Origin: Eubacterium sp. 1001713B170207_170306_E7
Lineage (GTDB): Bacteria; Bacillota; Clostridia; Eubacteriales; Eubacteriaceae
Assembly (NCBI RefSeq): GCF_015547515.1
Contig: NZ_JADMVE010000001.1
Span: forward strand, 558,406-622,405
Length of the DNA: 64,000 bases
Direction of reading: 5' to 3'
Within the stretch, counting starts at the first letter, position 1, and every line of letters starts with the position of its first letter. Below are positions 8,785 to 17,959 of this stretch, in pieces. Made by a program: the position numbers and the translations under genes. The notes under the pieces were generated by a model. That model was not told the origin of the DNA and made no database searches. It saw only the letters and a list, made by a program, of their open reading frames with translations.

Positions 8785-9565
8785 GTATGTCCCGTTTTTA
8801 TCGGAAATTGTAGAAGTGATTAAACACACCGAAATCGAGTATACCTTTCGGATGCGCTATACTGGCGAGGTAAAGCCCGGACAGTTTTTTGAAGTATCCC
8901 TGCCCAAATTTGGCGAAGCGCCTATTTCAGTCAGCGGTATTGGGGAAGACACAGTGGATCTGACCATCCGCAAGGTTGGGAAGGTCACGGGCGAGATTTT
9001 CAAAAATTATGTGGGCGCAAAGCTTTTTTTAAGAGGCCCCTATGGCAACGGCTTTGACCTTGATGAATACCGCGGCAAGGACATTATCGTGATCGCAGGC
9101 GGTACAGGTCTTTCACCGGTGCGTGGTGTGGTTGATTATTTTGCCGCACACCCAGACAAAGCGGCTTCGGTCACGCTGATCGCGGGCTTTAAGACGCCGT
9201 CGGATGTGCTCTTTAAGGATGATATTGAACGCTGGAAAAAGACCATTAATGTTGTGCTGACCGTCGACTGTGACAGCGACGATTATGTATGTAATGTGGG
9301 CCTTGTCACGGAATACATCCCGGGCCTTGTTCTTGGCGATAAGGATAATCTGGCGGTTATCGCCGTAGGGCCGCCAATCATGATGAAATTTACGGTGGCG
9401 GAATTCCTGAAGCGGGAGGTACCTGAGGATAAGATCTGGATATCCCAGGAGCGCAAAATGTGCTGCGGTTTGGGAAAATGCGGACACTGTAAGATTGACG
9501 CCACCTATGTTTGTCTGGATGGTCCGGTTTTTAATTACAGCTTTGGCAAAAATCTGGTGGATTAG
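8774..9565 (+). CDS. asrB: Anaerobic sulfite reductase subunit B
   Basis: 263 residues. A ferredoxin-reductase-type FAD domain (residues 1-100), an NAD(P)H-binding domain with AGGTGLSPV (about 113-121), and a C-terminal iron-sulfur segment CCGLGKCGHC. It takes electrons from NADH and passes them to AsrA. Middle gene of asrABC, overlapping asrA and 9 bp before asrC. Confidence 0.93.
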   Translation: MKNEYVPFLSEIVEVIKHTEIEYTFRMRYTGEVKPGQFFEVSLPKFGEAPISVSGIGEDTVDLTIRKVGKVTGEIFKNYVGAKLFLRGPYGNGFDLDEYRGKDIIVIAGGTGLSPVRGVVDYFAAHPDKAASVTLIAGFKTPSDVLFKDDIERWKKTINVVLTVDCDSDDYVCNVGLVTEYIPGLVLGDKDNLAVIAVGPPIMMKFTVAEFLKREVPEDKIWISQERKMCCGLGKCGHCKIDATYVCLDGPVFNYSFGKNLVD

Positions 9566-9574
9566 GAGGCTTTC

Positions 9575-10555
9575 ATGGATATTAATACAAAAAAACTTAA
9601 AAAGAACGCTTTTCGTGTATCAAAGCACCGCGGTGAAACCGCATCACGCGTGCGTGTGCCCGGCGGCTACCTGAACGCCGAGCTTCTATCGCAGATTCAG
9701 GAGATTGCACAAACCTACGGTAATGGCACTGTCCATCTGACCACGCGTCAGGGCTTTGAAATTCCAGGTATCGACCTGAAAAACATGGATCAGGTCAACA
9801 CTCTGCTCCAGCCTATTATTGAAAAGCTGGATATCAACCAGACCGACCCGGGAACGGGCTATCCCGCTTCTGGCACCCGCAACGTATCGGCCTGTATTGG
9901 GAATAATGTGTGCCCATACGCCTGTTACAATACGACAAATTTTGCCAAAAAGATCGAAAAAGCCATTTTCCCAAATGATCTGCATTTTAAGGTTGCCCTG
10001 ACCGGCTGTCCAAATGACTGCATGAAGGTCCGTATGCATGACTTTGGGATTATAGGCATGACTGAGCCGCAGTACAACAAGGACAAATGTGTATCCTGTA
10101 ATGCCTGTGTCAAGGCATGCACCAAAAAATCCACGGGCGCTCTGCGCATGGAAAACTATAAGATCGTCCGTGACGAGAGCAAATGTATCGGCTGTGGTGA
10201 ATGTGTGCTGGCCTGCCCGGTAGGCGCGTGGCGCAGAAGTGAAAAGAAGTATTACCGCCTGACCATTATGGGCCGTACCGGCAAGAAAAATCCCCGTCTG
10301 GGTGAGGATTTCATTATCTGGGCTGATGAGGAAAGCATTATCAAAATTATTCTCAATACCTATGACTATGTGAAGGAATACATTGACCTGGACGCGCCGG
10401 GCGGAAAGGAGCACATCGGCTATATCATTGACCGTACCGGCTTTGAGGAGTGGAAAAAGTGGGCCTTTAAGGATGTCGAGCTTCCGGAAAAGGCAGTGGT
10501 GCGTGACCGCGTATATTGGAGTGGTGTAAAATATGCCATCGACAATACAAAATAA
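9575..10555 (+). CDS. asrC: Anaerobic sulfite reductase subunit C (siroheme subunit)
   Basis: 326 residues. The siroheme/[4Fe-4S] ligands are visible as CIGNNVCPYACYN and TGCPNDCMK. They are followed by a two-cluster ferredoxin insert (CVSCNACVKAC and CIGCGECVLACPVGAW). It performs the six-electron reduction of sulfite to sulfide. Last gene of the operon; a hairpin terminator follows. Confidence 0.93.
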   Translation: MDINTKKLKKNAFRVSKHRGETASRVRVPGGYLNAELLSQIQEIAQTYGNGTVHLTTRQGFEIPGIDLKNMDQVNTLLQPIIEKLDINQTDPGTGYPASGTRNVSACIGNNVCPYACYNTTNFAKKIEKAIFPNDLHFKVALTGCPNDCMKVRMHDFGIIGMTEPQYNKDKCVSCNACVKACTKKSTGALRMENYKIVRDESKCIGCGECVLACPVGAWRRSEKKYYRLTIMGRTGKKNPRLGEDFIIWADEESIIKIILNTYDYVKEYIDLDAPGGKEHIGYIIDRTGFEEWKKWAFKDVELPEKAVVRDRVYWSGVKYAIDNTK

Positions 10556-10569
10556 ACTAAAGCATGAGT

Positions 10570-10600
10570 GGGATACGTTGTTTCGACGTATCTCCTTTTT
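10570..10600 (+). terminator. Terminator of asrABC
   Basis: GGGATACGT pairs with ACGTATCTC (one G-U) and is followed by CTTTTTATT. Confidence 0.75.
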
Positions 10601-10629
10601 ATTGCTTTGAAGGCGGCTGTTTTGGGTAT

Positions 10630-10654
10630 AACTTTCTCTAGTTTAATGAAAGTT
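10630..10654. promoter_or_regulatory. Inverted repeat upstream of the MFS gene
   Basis: AACTTTC and GAAAGTT are separated by 11 bases, 27 bp before the MFS start codon. It could be an operator; no dedicated regulator lies next to it. Confidence 0.4.
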
Positions 10655-10680
10655 GTATTTTGCAATGAAAGGAGCAGACA

Positions 10681-12648
10681 ATGCAAGCTAAAACAGCAAC
10701 CAATCCAAAGCCTTTGCATTTTGGGCTGATCATGGTCATTTATCTGTGCGGTATTTTTATGGGCGCCATTGATACCAGCGTGGTGACCCCGGCGCGGACG
10801 GTTATTCAGAACGGTCTGGGCGTTGGCGATCAGACGGGCATTTGGATGATCACCATTTATACGCTGGCTTATGCCTCCAGTATCCCCATTATGGGTAAAC
10901 TGGCGGACCGGCTGGGCCGTAAAACCATCTATCTCATCTGTATTATTTTATTCGGAACAGGCTCCCTGCTGGCAGGGCTGTCACAGTATATCGGCCATTT
11001 TGGATTCTTTTTAATGGCGAGGGCCATTCAGGCCATCGGCGGCGGCGGCATTATGCCAATCGCTTCAGCTGAGTTTGGGACGACCTTTCCCGAGAATAAG
11101 CGCGGCATGGCTCTGGGCATGGTCGGCGGGGTCTACGGCATCGCCACGGTTGTCGGCGGTTCGCTCGGCAGCGCTATTTTAGGCGCCTTTGGCCTTCAGA
11201 ACTGGGGCTTTATCTTTTTTATCAATATTCCCATCTCACTTTTTATCATTATCTGTGGTTTTATTTTTCTGCCTAATACCAAGATTGACGATGTAAAACC
11301 GATTGACAAGTGGGGCACTTTGTTTTTGGTGTTGATGATCCTGTCCCTGCTGTACGGGCTGCGCAATATTGATTTCTTTGACTTTATCAAATCCTTTACC
11401 AGCACGAATGTCTATCCATTCCTGATTATCTTTATTGTGCTGCTGCCCTTTTTCATTTTTGCTGAAAAGAAGGCGGCTGACCCGATTTTGAACCTCGACT
11501 ATTTCAGGGAAGCCCCCATTGTCATCACGCTGATCATTTCCTTTATCACGGGTGTTATTATGATGGGGATGGTCTTTGTACCGCAGTTTGCTGAAAACGC
11601 GCTGCGCATGCAGCAGGGGAGCGGCGGATATTTTGTCATGATCCTTGGGATTTTCGCAGGAGTCGGCGCGCCGGTTTCCGGACGTCTCATTGACCGATAC
11701 GGACCAAAGCTGATTATGGGCGCGGGATTTTTACTCTCCATCATCGGCTCGTTGTTCCTGGTGCTTATCACCACCAGCTATCCAAACCTGCTCACGGTCG
11801 CTGTCTGTCTGATTCTCATTGGCCTGGGCATGGGCTTTACCATGGGAACACCGCTCAACTACATGATGCTTGACAATACAAAAAAAGCCGATTCCAACTC
11901 GGCGCTGGCCACCCTGTCCCTGATCCGTTCGGTGGGCACCGCCATCGCCCCGGCAGTCATGGTCGGCTTCATCGCCCATGCGGGTATAACCGCAGAGTCA
12001 AACATCAACGCACAGCTGCCAAAGGAACTGGTGCTGCCGCCGCTGCCCTATGTTGAGCAGTTAGACGATGAAACCACAGCGCTGAAGGATTCTGATTTTG
12101 GGAAAACCTATCTTTCATCGGTTCAATTTCCAGATTTTCAGGCCATGGAAAAAATCTCACTCAATGCCCACGGCGGTACCGGTGAGATGAAGCTGCCCGC
12201 AAATCTGACTAAAGAGCTTTCTGACGCCGATGTCACGAATATTGATCAGGCTGTGGATAATATGACAGCCTATCTGGCAGACACCATGAAGCCCATGGTC
12301 ATCGAAAAAGCTGAAGCAGGTGTGCAGAGCGGTATTGACGGTCTTTCCAGGCTGACAGCCTCGCCGGATGTTCCGGCTCAGGCAGCCCAGGGAGCCGGTA
12401 CGATGGTATCGCAGATGACAGAATTGAAAAACGCACTTCCAAATGCAATAAACCAGGGCTTCCAGAACTATCTGGATGAGGTAAAGGCCATGGGGCCTGA
12501 GATTCAGACCATCTATCAGAAAACCATGGAAACTGGTTTTAAGCAGGTTTATATGACCACGGCCATCGCCTCTGTCTTTGCCCTTGCGGTGCTGTTATTT
12601 TACAAGGATAAGCATGAACGTGTAAAGAAAGAAAAGAAAAAAGGATAA
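10681..12648 (+). CDS. DHA2-type MFS transporter with large extracytoplasmic insertion
   Basis: 655 residues; DHA2 (14-helix) exporters are usually 450-530. The MFS A-loop is GKLADRLGRK (about residues 77-86) and RAIQAIGGGGIMPIA matches the family. Thirteen helices are followed by a hydrophilic stretch (about residues 430-620) and one last helix before a lysine-rich tail. The extra ~190 residues should therefore lie outside the membrane. Likely a proton-driven multidrug or metabolite exporter; the substrate is unknown. Confidence 0.85.
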   Translation: MQAKTATNPKPLHFGLIMVIYLCGIFMGAIDTSVVTPARTVIQNGLGVGDQTGIWMITIYTLAYASSIPIMGKLADRLGRKTIYLICIILFGTGSLLAGLSQYIGHFGFFLMARAIQAIGGGGIMPIASAEFGTTFPENKRGMALGMVGGVYGIATVVGGSLGSAILGAFGLQNWGFIFFINIPISLFIIICGFIFLPNTKIDDVKPIDKWGTLFLVLMILSLLYGLRNIDFFDFIKSFTSTNVYPFLIIFIVLLPFFIFAEKKAADPILNLDYFREAPIVITLIISFITGVIMMGMVFVPQFAENALRMQQGSGGYFVMILGIFAGVGAPVSGRLIDRYGPKLIMGAGFLLSIIGSLFLVLITTSYPNLLTVAVCLILIGLGMGFTMGTPLNYMMLDNTKKADSNSALATLSLIRSVGTAIAPAVMVGFIAHAGITAESNINAQLPKELVLPPLPYVEQLDDETTALKDSDFGKTYLSSVQFPDFQAMEKISLNAHGGTGEMKLPANLTKELSDADVTNIDQAVDNMTAYLADTMKPMVIEKAEAGVQSGIDGLSRLTASPDVPAQAAQGAGTMVSQMTELKNALPNAINQGFQNYLDEVKAMGPEIQTIYQKTMETGFKQVYMTTAIASVFALAVLLFYKDKHERVKKEKKKG

Positions 12649-12663
12649 GAGCATAAAAATTCA

Positions 12664-12700
12664 GAGCCTGCGTTTTATCACTTAAAACGCAGGCTCCTTT
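12664..12700. terminator. Bidirectional terminator between MFS and MATE genes
   Basis: A perfect 13-bp stem, GAGCCTGCGTTTT with AAAACGCAGGCTC. The right arm is also the last codons (EPAF and stop) of the MATE gene on the minus strand, so the hairpin overlaps coding sequence. Confidence 0.75.
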
Positions 12701-14091
12701 GCCGTCTGATGAGCAGTATAGGCAAGCTTTTGATTCATCTTCCGCCTCAGATAGGCGTAACAGCCAATCAGCGCGGCAAGGGTGATGACCCAGGTGATGG
12801 GGTAGGAGTAGTAAATGACCGAGGGCGAATGAAACTGCGGTATCTGAAAGACCGTAGCGATCCATAAAAGCCGCAGGCCACAGGCCCCGATAAGGCTGAT
12901 AATCATGGGGACGACTGAGTAGCCGATCCCCCTCAGCGCGCCCACCATGACATCCATCATCCCGCAGATGGCATAGGCAGTGCCGATGACCAGAAGGCGC
13001 TGCATACCGGCCTGAATAACCTCAGGGTTGGAGGAGTAGATGCGAAGCAGGCTGTTGCCAAAGAATACGGCCAGATTTCCGAGAACAAGCCCGACCACCA
13101 GCACACACGCCTCGCCGGTGACCACAATGCGGTCAAGGCGCTTGTACTGGCCGGCCCCCAGATTTTGACTGGTGAAGGAGATAGTTGCCTGGTGCAGAGC
13201 GTTCATGGCAATGTAGATAAAGCCCTCAATATTGGCCGATGCCGAATTGCCCGCGACCACCACAGGCCCGAACAGGTTGATGGAGGATTGGATAACCACG
13301 TTGGAGAGGGAAAAGATGACCCCCTGAAATCCGGCCGGCAGGCCGATCTGTAAAATCTTGATGAAGCTGCTTCGGTCGATGCGCAGCTTTTTGGGTATCA
13401 GGCGGATACCGCTCTGCTCATGCATGAGGCAGCGGATCACCAGTGTCGCCGCGATACACTCAGCAATGGCTGTCGCCACGGCTACACCCGCAACGTCCAT
13501 TTTGAGCCCAATGACAAAGATAAGATTCAGGACAACATTGACGACCCCGGCGCCCATCAGGTAATATAGCGGCCGTTTGGTATCCCCGACAGCCCGCAGA
13601 ATGGCCGCGCCGAAATTGTAGAGCATGGTGCCTGTCATGCCGATAAAGTAAATGCGCAGATAGAGCACGGCCAGATCCAGAACCTCTGCCGGGGTCTGCA
13701 TCCAGATCAGAATCTGCTTTGCGCCGAATATCCCAAGAAAGGTCAGGATCACGCCGCTTCCAATGCTGAGCACAATGGCAGTATGAACTGTTTTGGACAG
13801 CTGGCTCTGCTGTCCGGCGCCATAATAGCGTGCAACCAGTACGTTTGCCCCGATGGACATTCCCAGAAAAAGATTGGTCAGCAGATTGATGAGCGAGGTG
13901 TTCGCGCCTACCGCGGCCAGCGAATTGCTGCCGGCAAACTGACCAACCACCACGATATCCGCGGCGTTAAAAAGCAGCTGCAGTACCCCGGAGCACATTA
14001 AAGGGACGGCAAAAATCAGCATCTTTTTCAGGATAGAACCGCTGCACATATCCATTTCATATTTTTGGGCTTTTTCTTTTTTCTTTTCCAT
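12682..14091 (-). CDS. MATE-family efflux transporter
   Basis: 469 residues, 12 membrane helices in two similar halves. PLMCSGVLQLLFNAADIVVVGQFAG (shown here as its central LFNAADIVVVGQFAG) and the later NSASANIEGF fit NorM/DinF-like MATE exporters, which use Na+ or H+ to expel cationic compounds. A positively charged N-terminus (MEKKKEKAQKYEMD) precedes helix 1. It is convergent with the MFS gene and shares a terminator with it. Confidence 0.88.
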   Translation of the reverse strand: MEKKKEKAQKYEMDMCSGSILKKMLIFAVPLMCSGVLQLLFNAADIVVVGQFAGSNSLAAVGANTSLINLLTNLFLGMSIGANVLVARYYGAGQQSQLSKTVHTAIVLSIGSGVILTFLGIFGAKQILIWMQTPAEVLDLAVLYLRIYFIGMTGTMLYNFGAAILRAVGDTKRPLYYLMGAGVVNVVLNLIFVIGLKMDVAGVAVATAIAECIAATLVIRCLMHEQSGIRLIPKKLRIDRSSFIKILQIGLPAGFQGVIFSLSNVVIQSSINLFGPVVVAGNSASANIEGFIYIAMNALHQATISFTSQNLGAGQYKRLDRIVVTGEACVLVVGLVLGNLAVFFGNSLLRIYSSNPEVIQAGMQRLLVIGTAYAICGMMDVMVGALRGIGYSVVPMIISLIGACGLRLLWIATVFQIPQFHSPSVIYYSYPITWVITLAALIGCYAYLRRKMNQKLAYTAHQTAKEPAF

Positions 14092-14235
14092 TGTTTCCTA
14101 AAACCTCTTTTAATAACTTTTTTCCTGACAGATGTTTCACAAAATGTCAAACACCACAATTTATAAGCATACCGATTCCAAAGCGTAATGTCAAGAGGCG
14201 CAGTGCGGTTAGATTTCCAGAGAATAAATAAAAGC

Positions 14236-14281
14236 TTGACATCCCAGCCGGTTTCCTCTAAGATGTAACCATAATAGTTAC
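14236..14281 (+). promoter_or_regulatory. Promoter and operator of the Rrf2 gene
   Basis: TTGACA (14236-14241), 17-bp spacer, TAAGAT (14259-14264), immediately followed by the inverted repeat GTAAC-N7-GTTAC (14265-14281). The same GTAAC-N7-GTTAC recurs at 14882-14898. The 139-bp leader after it contains several GC-rich complementary segments (CCGC/GCGG, CCAGG/CCTGG) and may be structured; I cannot match it to a known riboswitch. Confidence 0.7.
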
Positions 14282-14420
14282 TGGAAAAGCAAAGGAAACC
14301 AGGTACCAGGACGCCAGGATCATCCGCTTACCACGGCGGAAAAGGGAAATGCGCTGACCACCGCGGATTTAGCGTGAGAGCGCAGGCCTGGCAGTAAAGA
14401 AAAGCATTGCAGGTGACAAA

Positions 14421-14858
14421 ATGAGAATCAATACACGTTTTCCGATGGCCGTACATGCGTTGTCGGTAATTGCCCTTAACAAGGAGGAGGACAGGCCAAG
14501 CACATCTGAGCTGATTGCCAAAAGTGTCGGAACAAATCCAGTGGTGATCAGACGCCTGATCTCTCAGCTCAAAAGCGCAGGACTTGTAACGACACAGCCC
14601 GGAGTAGCGGGAACAGGGCTGACCAAAAAGCCTGAGACGATCACACTTTTAGAAATTTACCGTGCGGTTCAGACCAGTGAGGATAAGCTGCTTTTTGACC
14701 TGCATCCCAATCCTTCACAGAAATGCTGGATTGGAAAAAATATTCATTCGGCATTGTCGGGGCCTCTGGAGGAGGCGCAAACTGCCCTGGAGAAGACCTT
14801 GAGCGGGTATACCCTCGCGGCGATTGCGGGTGAGATTTTGAAAAAGACACAGTCCTAG
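14421..14858 (+). CDS. Rrf2-family transcriptional regulator
   Basis: 145 residues. Winged-helix N-terminus RINTRFPMAVHALSVIAL and TSELIAKSVGTNPVVIRRLI as in Rrf2 (YwnA/NsrR relatives). The region between the wing and the C-terminal helix has a single cysteine (QKCWIGKNIHSA), not the three-cysteine Fe-S cluster of IscR/NsrR. It is therefore more like the redox- or metabolite-sensing YwnA branch. The paired GTAAC-N7-GTTAC sites before it and before the next gene indicate autoregulation and control of that gene. Confidence 0.85.
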   Translation: MRINTRFPMAVHALSVIALNKEEDRPSTSELIAKSVGTNPVVIRRLISQLKSAGLVTTQPGVAGTGLTKKPETITLLEIYRAVQTSEDKLLFDLHPNPSQKCWIGKNIHSALSGPLEEAQTALEKTLSGYTLAAIAGEILKKTQS

Positions 14859-14881
14859 AATGTCTTTTTTTACCCTGGCAT

Positions 14882-14898
14882 GTAACTGATAAGGTTAC
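14882..14898. promoter_or_regulatory. Second Rrf2-type operator
   Basis: GTAAC-N7-GTTAC, identical in layout to 14265-14281 and placed 45 bp before the DUF3786-flavodoxin start. TATAAT at 14921-14926 may be its -10. Confidence 0.6.
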
Positions 14899-14942
14899 AA
14901 GATAGTGAGATAATGTAAAATATAATATATTAAGGGGAAAAG

Positions 14943-16064
14943 ATGAAAGAGCAAAATTATCCAGAGGTTTTTGAGCACTACAGAAAGGAATTTCTGAAAA
15001 TTGACCAGGAGGAAACAGCCGGACGGCTGGGCCTCACGATCACTGGTAGGGACATTGAAGTGCCCTGGTTTAACGAGAGGGTTCGTATCGACCGGCAGAG
15101 TGGTGAGATTACTACGCCAGAGGGCTTTGACGTTAACGTGAAGGAAAAGCTGCTGATCATGCATCATCTGTGCTTTAGCAAAGCGGAGGCCCAGCATAGC
15201 GGGAAATGGTGTACGATCCGAGAGCTGAAGGAGGCATCTCTTTTAGAGCAAAGCTGCCAGAAGCAGGCAGCCCGTCCGGTAGAGGCAGCCTTCTCCGGTA
15301 AGCTGGACGCCTTTCGTCAGGCCTGTGAGAAGTTAGGTGGAAAGCCGGAAAGCAAGGGTGACGCGGCCTATATTATACCTGTTCTGCCAGCAATCTCGCT
15401 CAAATATGTTTTTTATGATGCCGATGAGGAATTCCCTGCAGCCTGTACCATTTTGTTTGAATCCACCATTGAGGACTGGACACATCCTGAGGATGTCAGC
15501 GTGCTGGCAGCCATTGCGACAGAACGGCTGATCCGCTGTCTGAAGCAAGACAGCCAGGAAGATGTGATTGAGAAAAAAGTAAAGATCACGATTTTATATG
15601 TCAGTGAAACCGAAAAAACAGCGACTGTTGCCCAGTATATCGAACAGGGAATGGTAACAGTAAGCCCAGAAATTGAAATCCGACGGATGGATATGACCGA
15701 CAGGTCGACCTATGACATCCGCTTTTTGCAGGAAAGCGATGCGGTGGTGTTTGGTTCGCCTGTCTATTTTGGAAATATGCAGTGGAAAATGAAGCAGTGG
15801 TTTGATACCAGTATCCGTATCAAGCTGGATGGAAAGCTGGGCGGCGCCTTTGCCACAGAGCAGAGTGTTTCCGGCGGCGCTGAGATGGCGGTTTTAACGA
15901 TGTTGCAGCATATGCTGGTTAAAAATATGCTTGTCTATGCGCCCAAAAGTGTTCACTTCGGGCCAGTAGCGGTTGGCAGTGCGCTCGAAAGCTATGAAAA
16001 AGCTTTTTCTTTATATGGCAAACAGTTTGCCCAGAAAGCAGTCGAGCTGTTTGGCAGAAGCTGA
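14943..16064 (+). CDS. DUF3786 domain fused to a flavodoxin/NAD(P)H:quinone-reductase-like domain
   Basis: 373 residues with two parts. Residues 1-200 resemble DUF3786, a domain of anaerobes often found near corrinoid/acetyl-CoA pathway genes (GLTITGRDIEVPWF, ISLKYVFYDADEEFPA). Residues 210-370 are a flavodoxin-fold FMN domain (ILYVSETEKTATVAQYIEQG phosphate loop, VFGSPVYFGNMQWKMKQW). The fused protein should be a cytoplasmic FMN redox protein; substrate unknown. GGGGA precedes the ATG. Confidence 0.78.
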   Translation: MKEQNYPEVFEHYRKEFLKIDQEETAGRLGLTITGRDIEVPWFNERVRIDRQSGEITTPEGFDVNVKEKLLIMHHLCFSKAEAQHSGKWCTIRELKEASLLEQSCQKQAARPVEAAFSGKLDAFRQACEKLGGKPESKGDAAYIIPVLPAISLKYVFYDADEEFPAACTILFESTIEDWTHPEDVSVLAAIATERLIRCLKQDSQEDVIEKKVKITILYVSETEKTATVAQYIEQGMVTVSPEIEIRRMDMTDRSTYDIRFLQESDAVVFGSPVYFGNMQWKMKQWFDTSIRIKLDGKLGGAFATEQSVSGGAEMAVLTMLQHMLVKNMLVYAPKSVHFGPVAVGSALESYEKAFSLYGKQFAQKAVELFGRS

Positions 16065-16091
16065 GTGACAGCGCTTGTGTCTGGAATATAA

Positions 16092-16132
16092 GACCGGCCG
16101 GAAGGATTACCCTTCCGGCCGGTCCGCTTTTT
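16092..16132 (+). terminator. Strong terminator after the flavodoxin fusion
   Basis: GACCGGCCGGAAGG and CCTTCCGGCCGGTC make a perfect 14-bp stem with a 5-base loop, followed by TTTTT. Confidence 0.85.
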
Positions 16133-16153
16133 ATGGAGAATATGGGTGTTCGT

Positions 16154-17239
16154 TTATGGATGAACCGGAATTTCCACACCGCCGATATCAATGGATGTGA
16201 TGCTTTCAAGCGGAAGAATTTCGTCGAATACACCGCTGCGGACACAGACCGTCTTACCGTCCCGGGTGTGCATACTGCCGCCACCATCAGACAGGTCGAG
16301 CACAGAGCCGTCAGCCAGATGAATGGAGGGGGAGGTATTAAATCTGGCCCATTCCTGTTCATGCTGATCCGGAGACTGCCCGTCCGGGGCAGCTTCAAAG
16401 GATGACGGGTCATTGAGTGTATACTCAAAGCGGTAGCCGAGCGGGGATACCATGACTGAATCAATGGTTCCGGTCATGCCGTTTAATGTCAGCGTCTGAC
16501 CGGCCTGCGGGGTTGCCGAGAGGGTTTCAAAGTTCAGCTCAAACTTCAGGTTCCAGGTGCCCTCAGCGATCAGGCGGTAACCGCTGCTGCCGTCCGCCGT
16601 ATTTTCGGAAGCAGTGAGATTACTGAACTGAACTTTAACGGTTCTGCCCGGCTTAATAAGGTCGTTATAGGACAATTTTTCAACGTATTGAATGGTATGG
16701 TCATTCGGATTAACATCATAAAAATAGGATCCGCCATGTGCATCGCTAAACAGGCCTAGGTTCGTGCTGGCCTGGTCGAAAAAGGCGTCCAGCCTGCCAT
16801 CGGATCTCTCCAGAGGATCAATGTCAAAGGACTCTCCATCGTCTCGGGCAATCGAGTAGGTGATCGCAAAATTATAGCCATCGCTCATGATCGCGTCCGC
16901 GGTGATGGTGACGCCGTTGTCCGTATCGGATGCACCGATGGGACGGCCGAGCTTATCGATAATCTCGGTGTTTGCAGTCGGGCCAAAGACACCGCGAAGC
17001 GCCTCACCGGCATCCAGGACACCATAGGTGTTGACGCCGACAAACAGGACCAGGGCCGCGGCAAGGCCAGCTGCAGCCAGCTTTGGAAAGCGGTGCGCAC
17101 GCTGCTTTTTTTGCCTGGCAGGGAGCTGCTCTTTTGTATTTATCAGTTTTTCTGTTATGCGTTTCTTTGCTTCCTGTGAAAAATGAAGCGCCTGCAAAGT
17201 GTCGTTATACTCTTTTTCATGTTCAAATGGTTTTTTCAC
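16154..17239 (-). CDS. DUF4179 membrane protein, likely anti-sigma factor
   Basis: 361 residues. A cytoplasmic N-terminus (1-50), one membrane helix (about 51-72, AAAGLAAALVLFVGVNTYGV) and a large outer beta-rich domain (80-361). Such DUF4179 proteins occur downstream of ECF sigma factors and hold them at the membrane. It overlaps the sigma gene by 17 bases on the same strand, confirming the pair. The outer domain would sense an envelope signal. Confidence 0.82.
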   Translation of the reverse strand: MKKPFEHEKEYNDTLQALHFSQEAKKRITEKLINTKEQLPARQKKQRAHRFPKLAAAGLAAALVLFVGVNTYGVLDAGEALRGVFGPTANTEIIDKLGRPIGASDTDNGVTITADAIMSDGYNFAITYSIARDDGESFDIDPLERSDGRLDAFFDQASTNLGLFSDAHGGSYFYDVNPNDHTIQYVEKLSYNDLIKPGRTVKVQFSNLTASENTADGSSGYRLIAEGTWNLKFELNFETLSATPQAGQTLTLNGMTGTIDSVMVSPLGYRFEYTLNDPSSFEAAPDGQSPDQHEQEWARFNTSPSIHLADGSVLDLSDGGGSMHTRDGKTVCVRSGVFDEILPLESITSIDIGGVEIPVHP

Positions 17240-17717
17240 AATACTCGCCTCCTAATAGCGTTCGCAATTTTTTTCGGCCCCGGCTCAGATGTGCGTTGAC
17301 AGCAGCAATGCTCCGGCCGAGCATTTTTCCGATTTCCTTTGTGGTGTAGCCTTCAAAATAGTAGAGATAAATGGCTTCTCGGTATTTCACCGGCAGAGCC
17401 ATCACCGCGTCCAGGACATCGCTTTCGGGCGCCGGCGGTGCGGGCAGCTCGGCGACAGCCTCCAGACAGACTGTGTGGCGGTACTGGAGCCTGCGTAGAT
17501 GGTCTTTGCAGGTATTGGCAGTCACCCGGATGATCCATGCCCGTTCGTGCTCTGCGCTCTCAAAGACTTTTCCGCTGGTCATAAATTTTAACAAAACGGT
17601 CTGGCAGATATCCTCCGCGTCCTGTGTTGATTTAAGATAAGTATAGCTGAGACGGAGGATCAGGTCGGAATAGGCTTGTACAATCCGCTCAGCCTCGTCA
17701 TTTTCAAATGCTTTCAT
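17223..17717 (-). CDS. ECF-type RNA polymerase sigma factor
   Basis: 164 residues. Region 2 (LILRLSYTYLKSTQDAEDICQTVLLKF) and region 4 (LPVKYREAIYLYYFEGYTTKEIGKMLG) are clear, with SIAAVNAHLSRGRKKLR as the recognition helix. It should direct polymerase to envelope-stress-type promoters, released by its DUF4179 partner. The next gene overlaps. Confidence 0.92.
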   Translation of the reverse strand: MKAFENDEAERIVQAYSDLILRLSYTYLKSTQDAEDICQTVLLKFMTSGKVFESAEHERAWIIRVTANTCKDHLRRLQYRHTVCLEAVAELPAPPAPESDVLDAVMALPVKYREAIYLYYFEGYTTKEIGKMLGRSIAAVNAHLSRGRKKLRTLLGGEYCEKTI

Positions 17718-17759
17718 GGGTTTCTCAACTCCTTCATAAGGGCCTGGCTGGCCTGCTTC

Positions 17760-17771
17760 AGTAACGTTACT
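17760..17771. promoter_or_regulatory. Palindrome upstream of the sigma factor gene
   Basis: AGTAACGTTACT is a perfect 12-bp palindrome 43 bp upstream of the sigma start, near AT-rich -10-like sequences. An operator or autoregulatory site is possible. Confidence 0.35.
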
Positions 17772-17959
17772 TACCTATAATACGATTATAATGCCCAAAT
17801 TCTGACAAAGCGACAAAAAATTTTGGTGTTTTTATATTTTTCTGAAGCCCTTGCTTACAATCAAAACAAAAAAGCCAGTAGAAATGAAATAGCGCCTGGA
17901 AAAGATAACGCAAAAAAATAAAAGCGATAAAGGGAAGCCGATGGCGTCCCCTTTATCGC

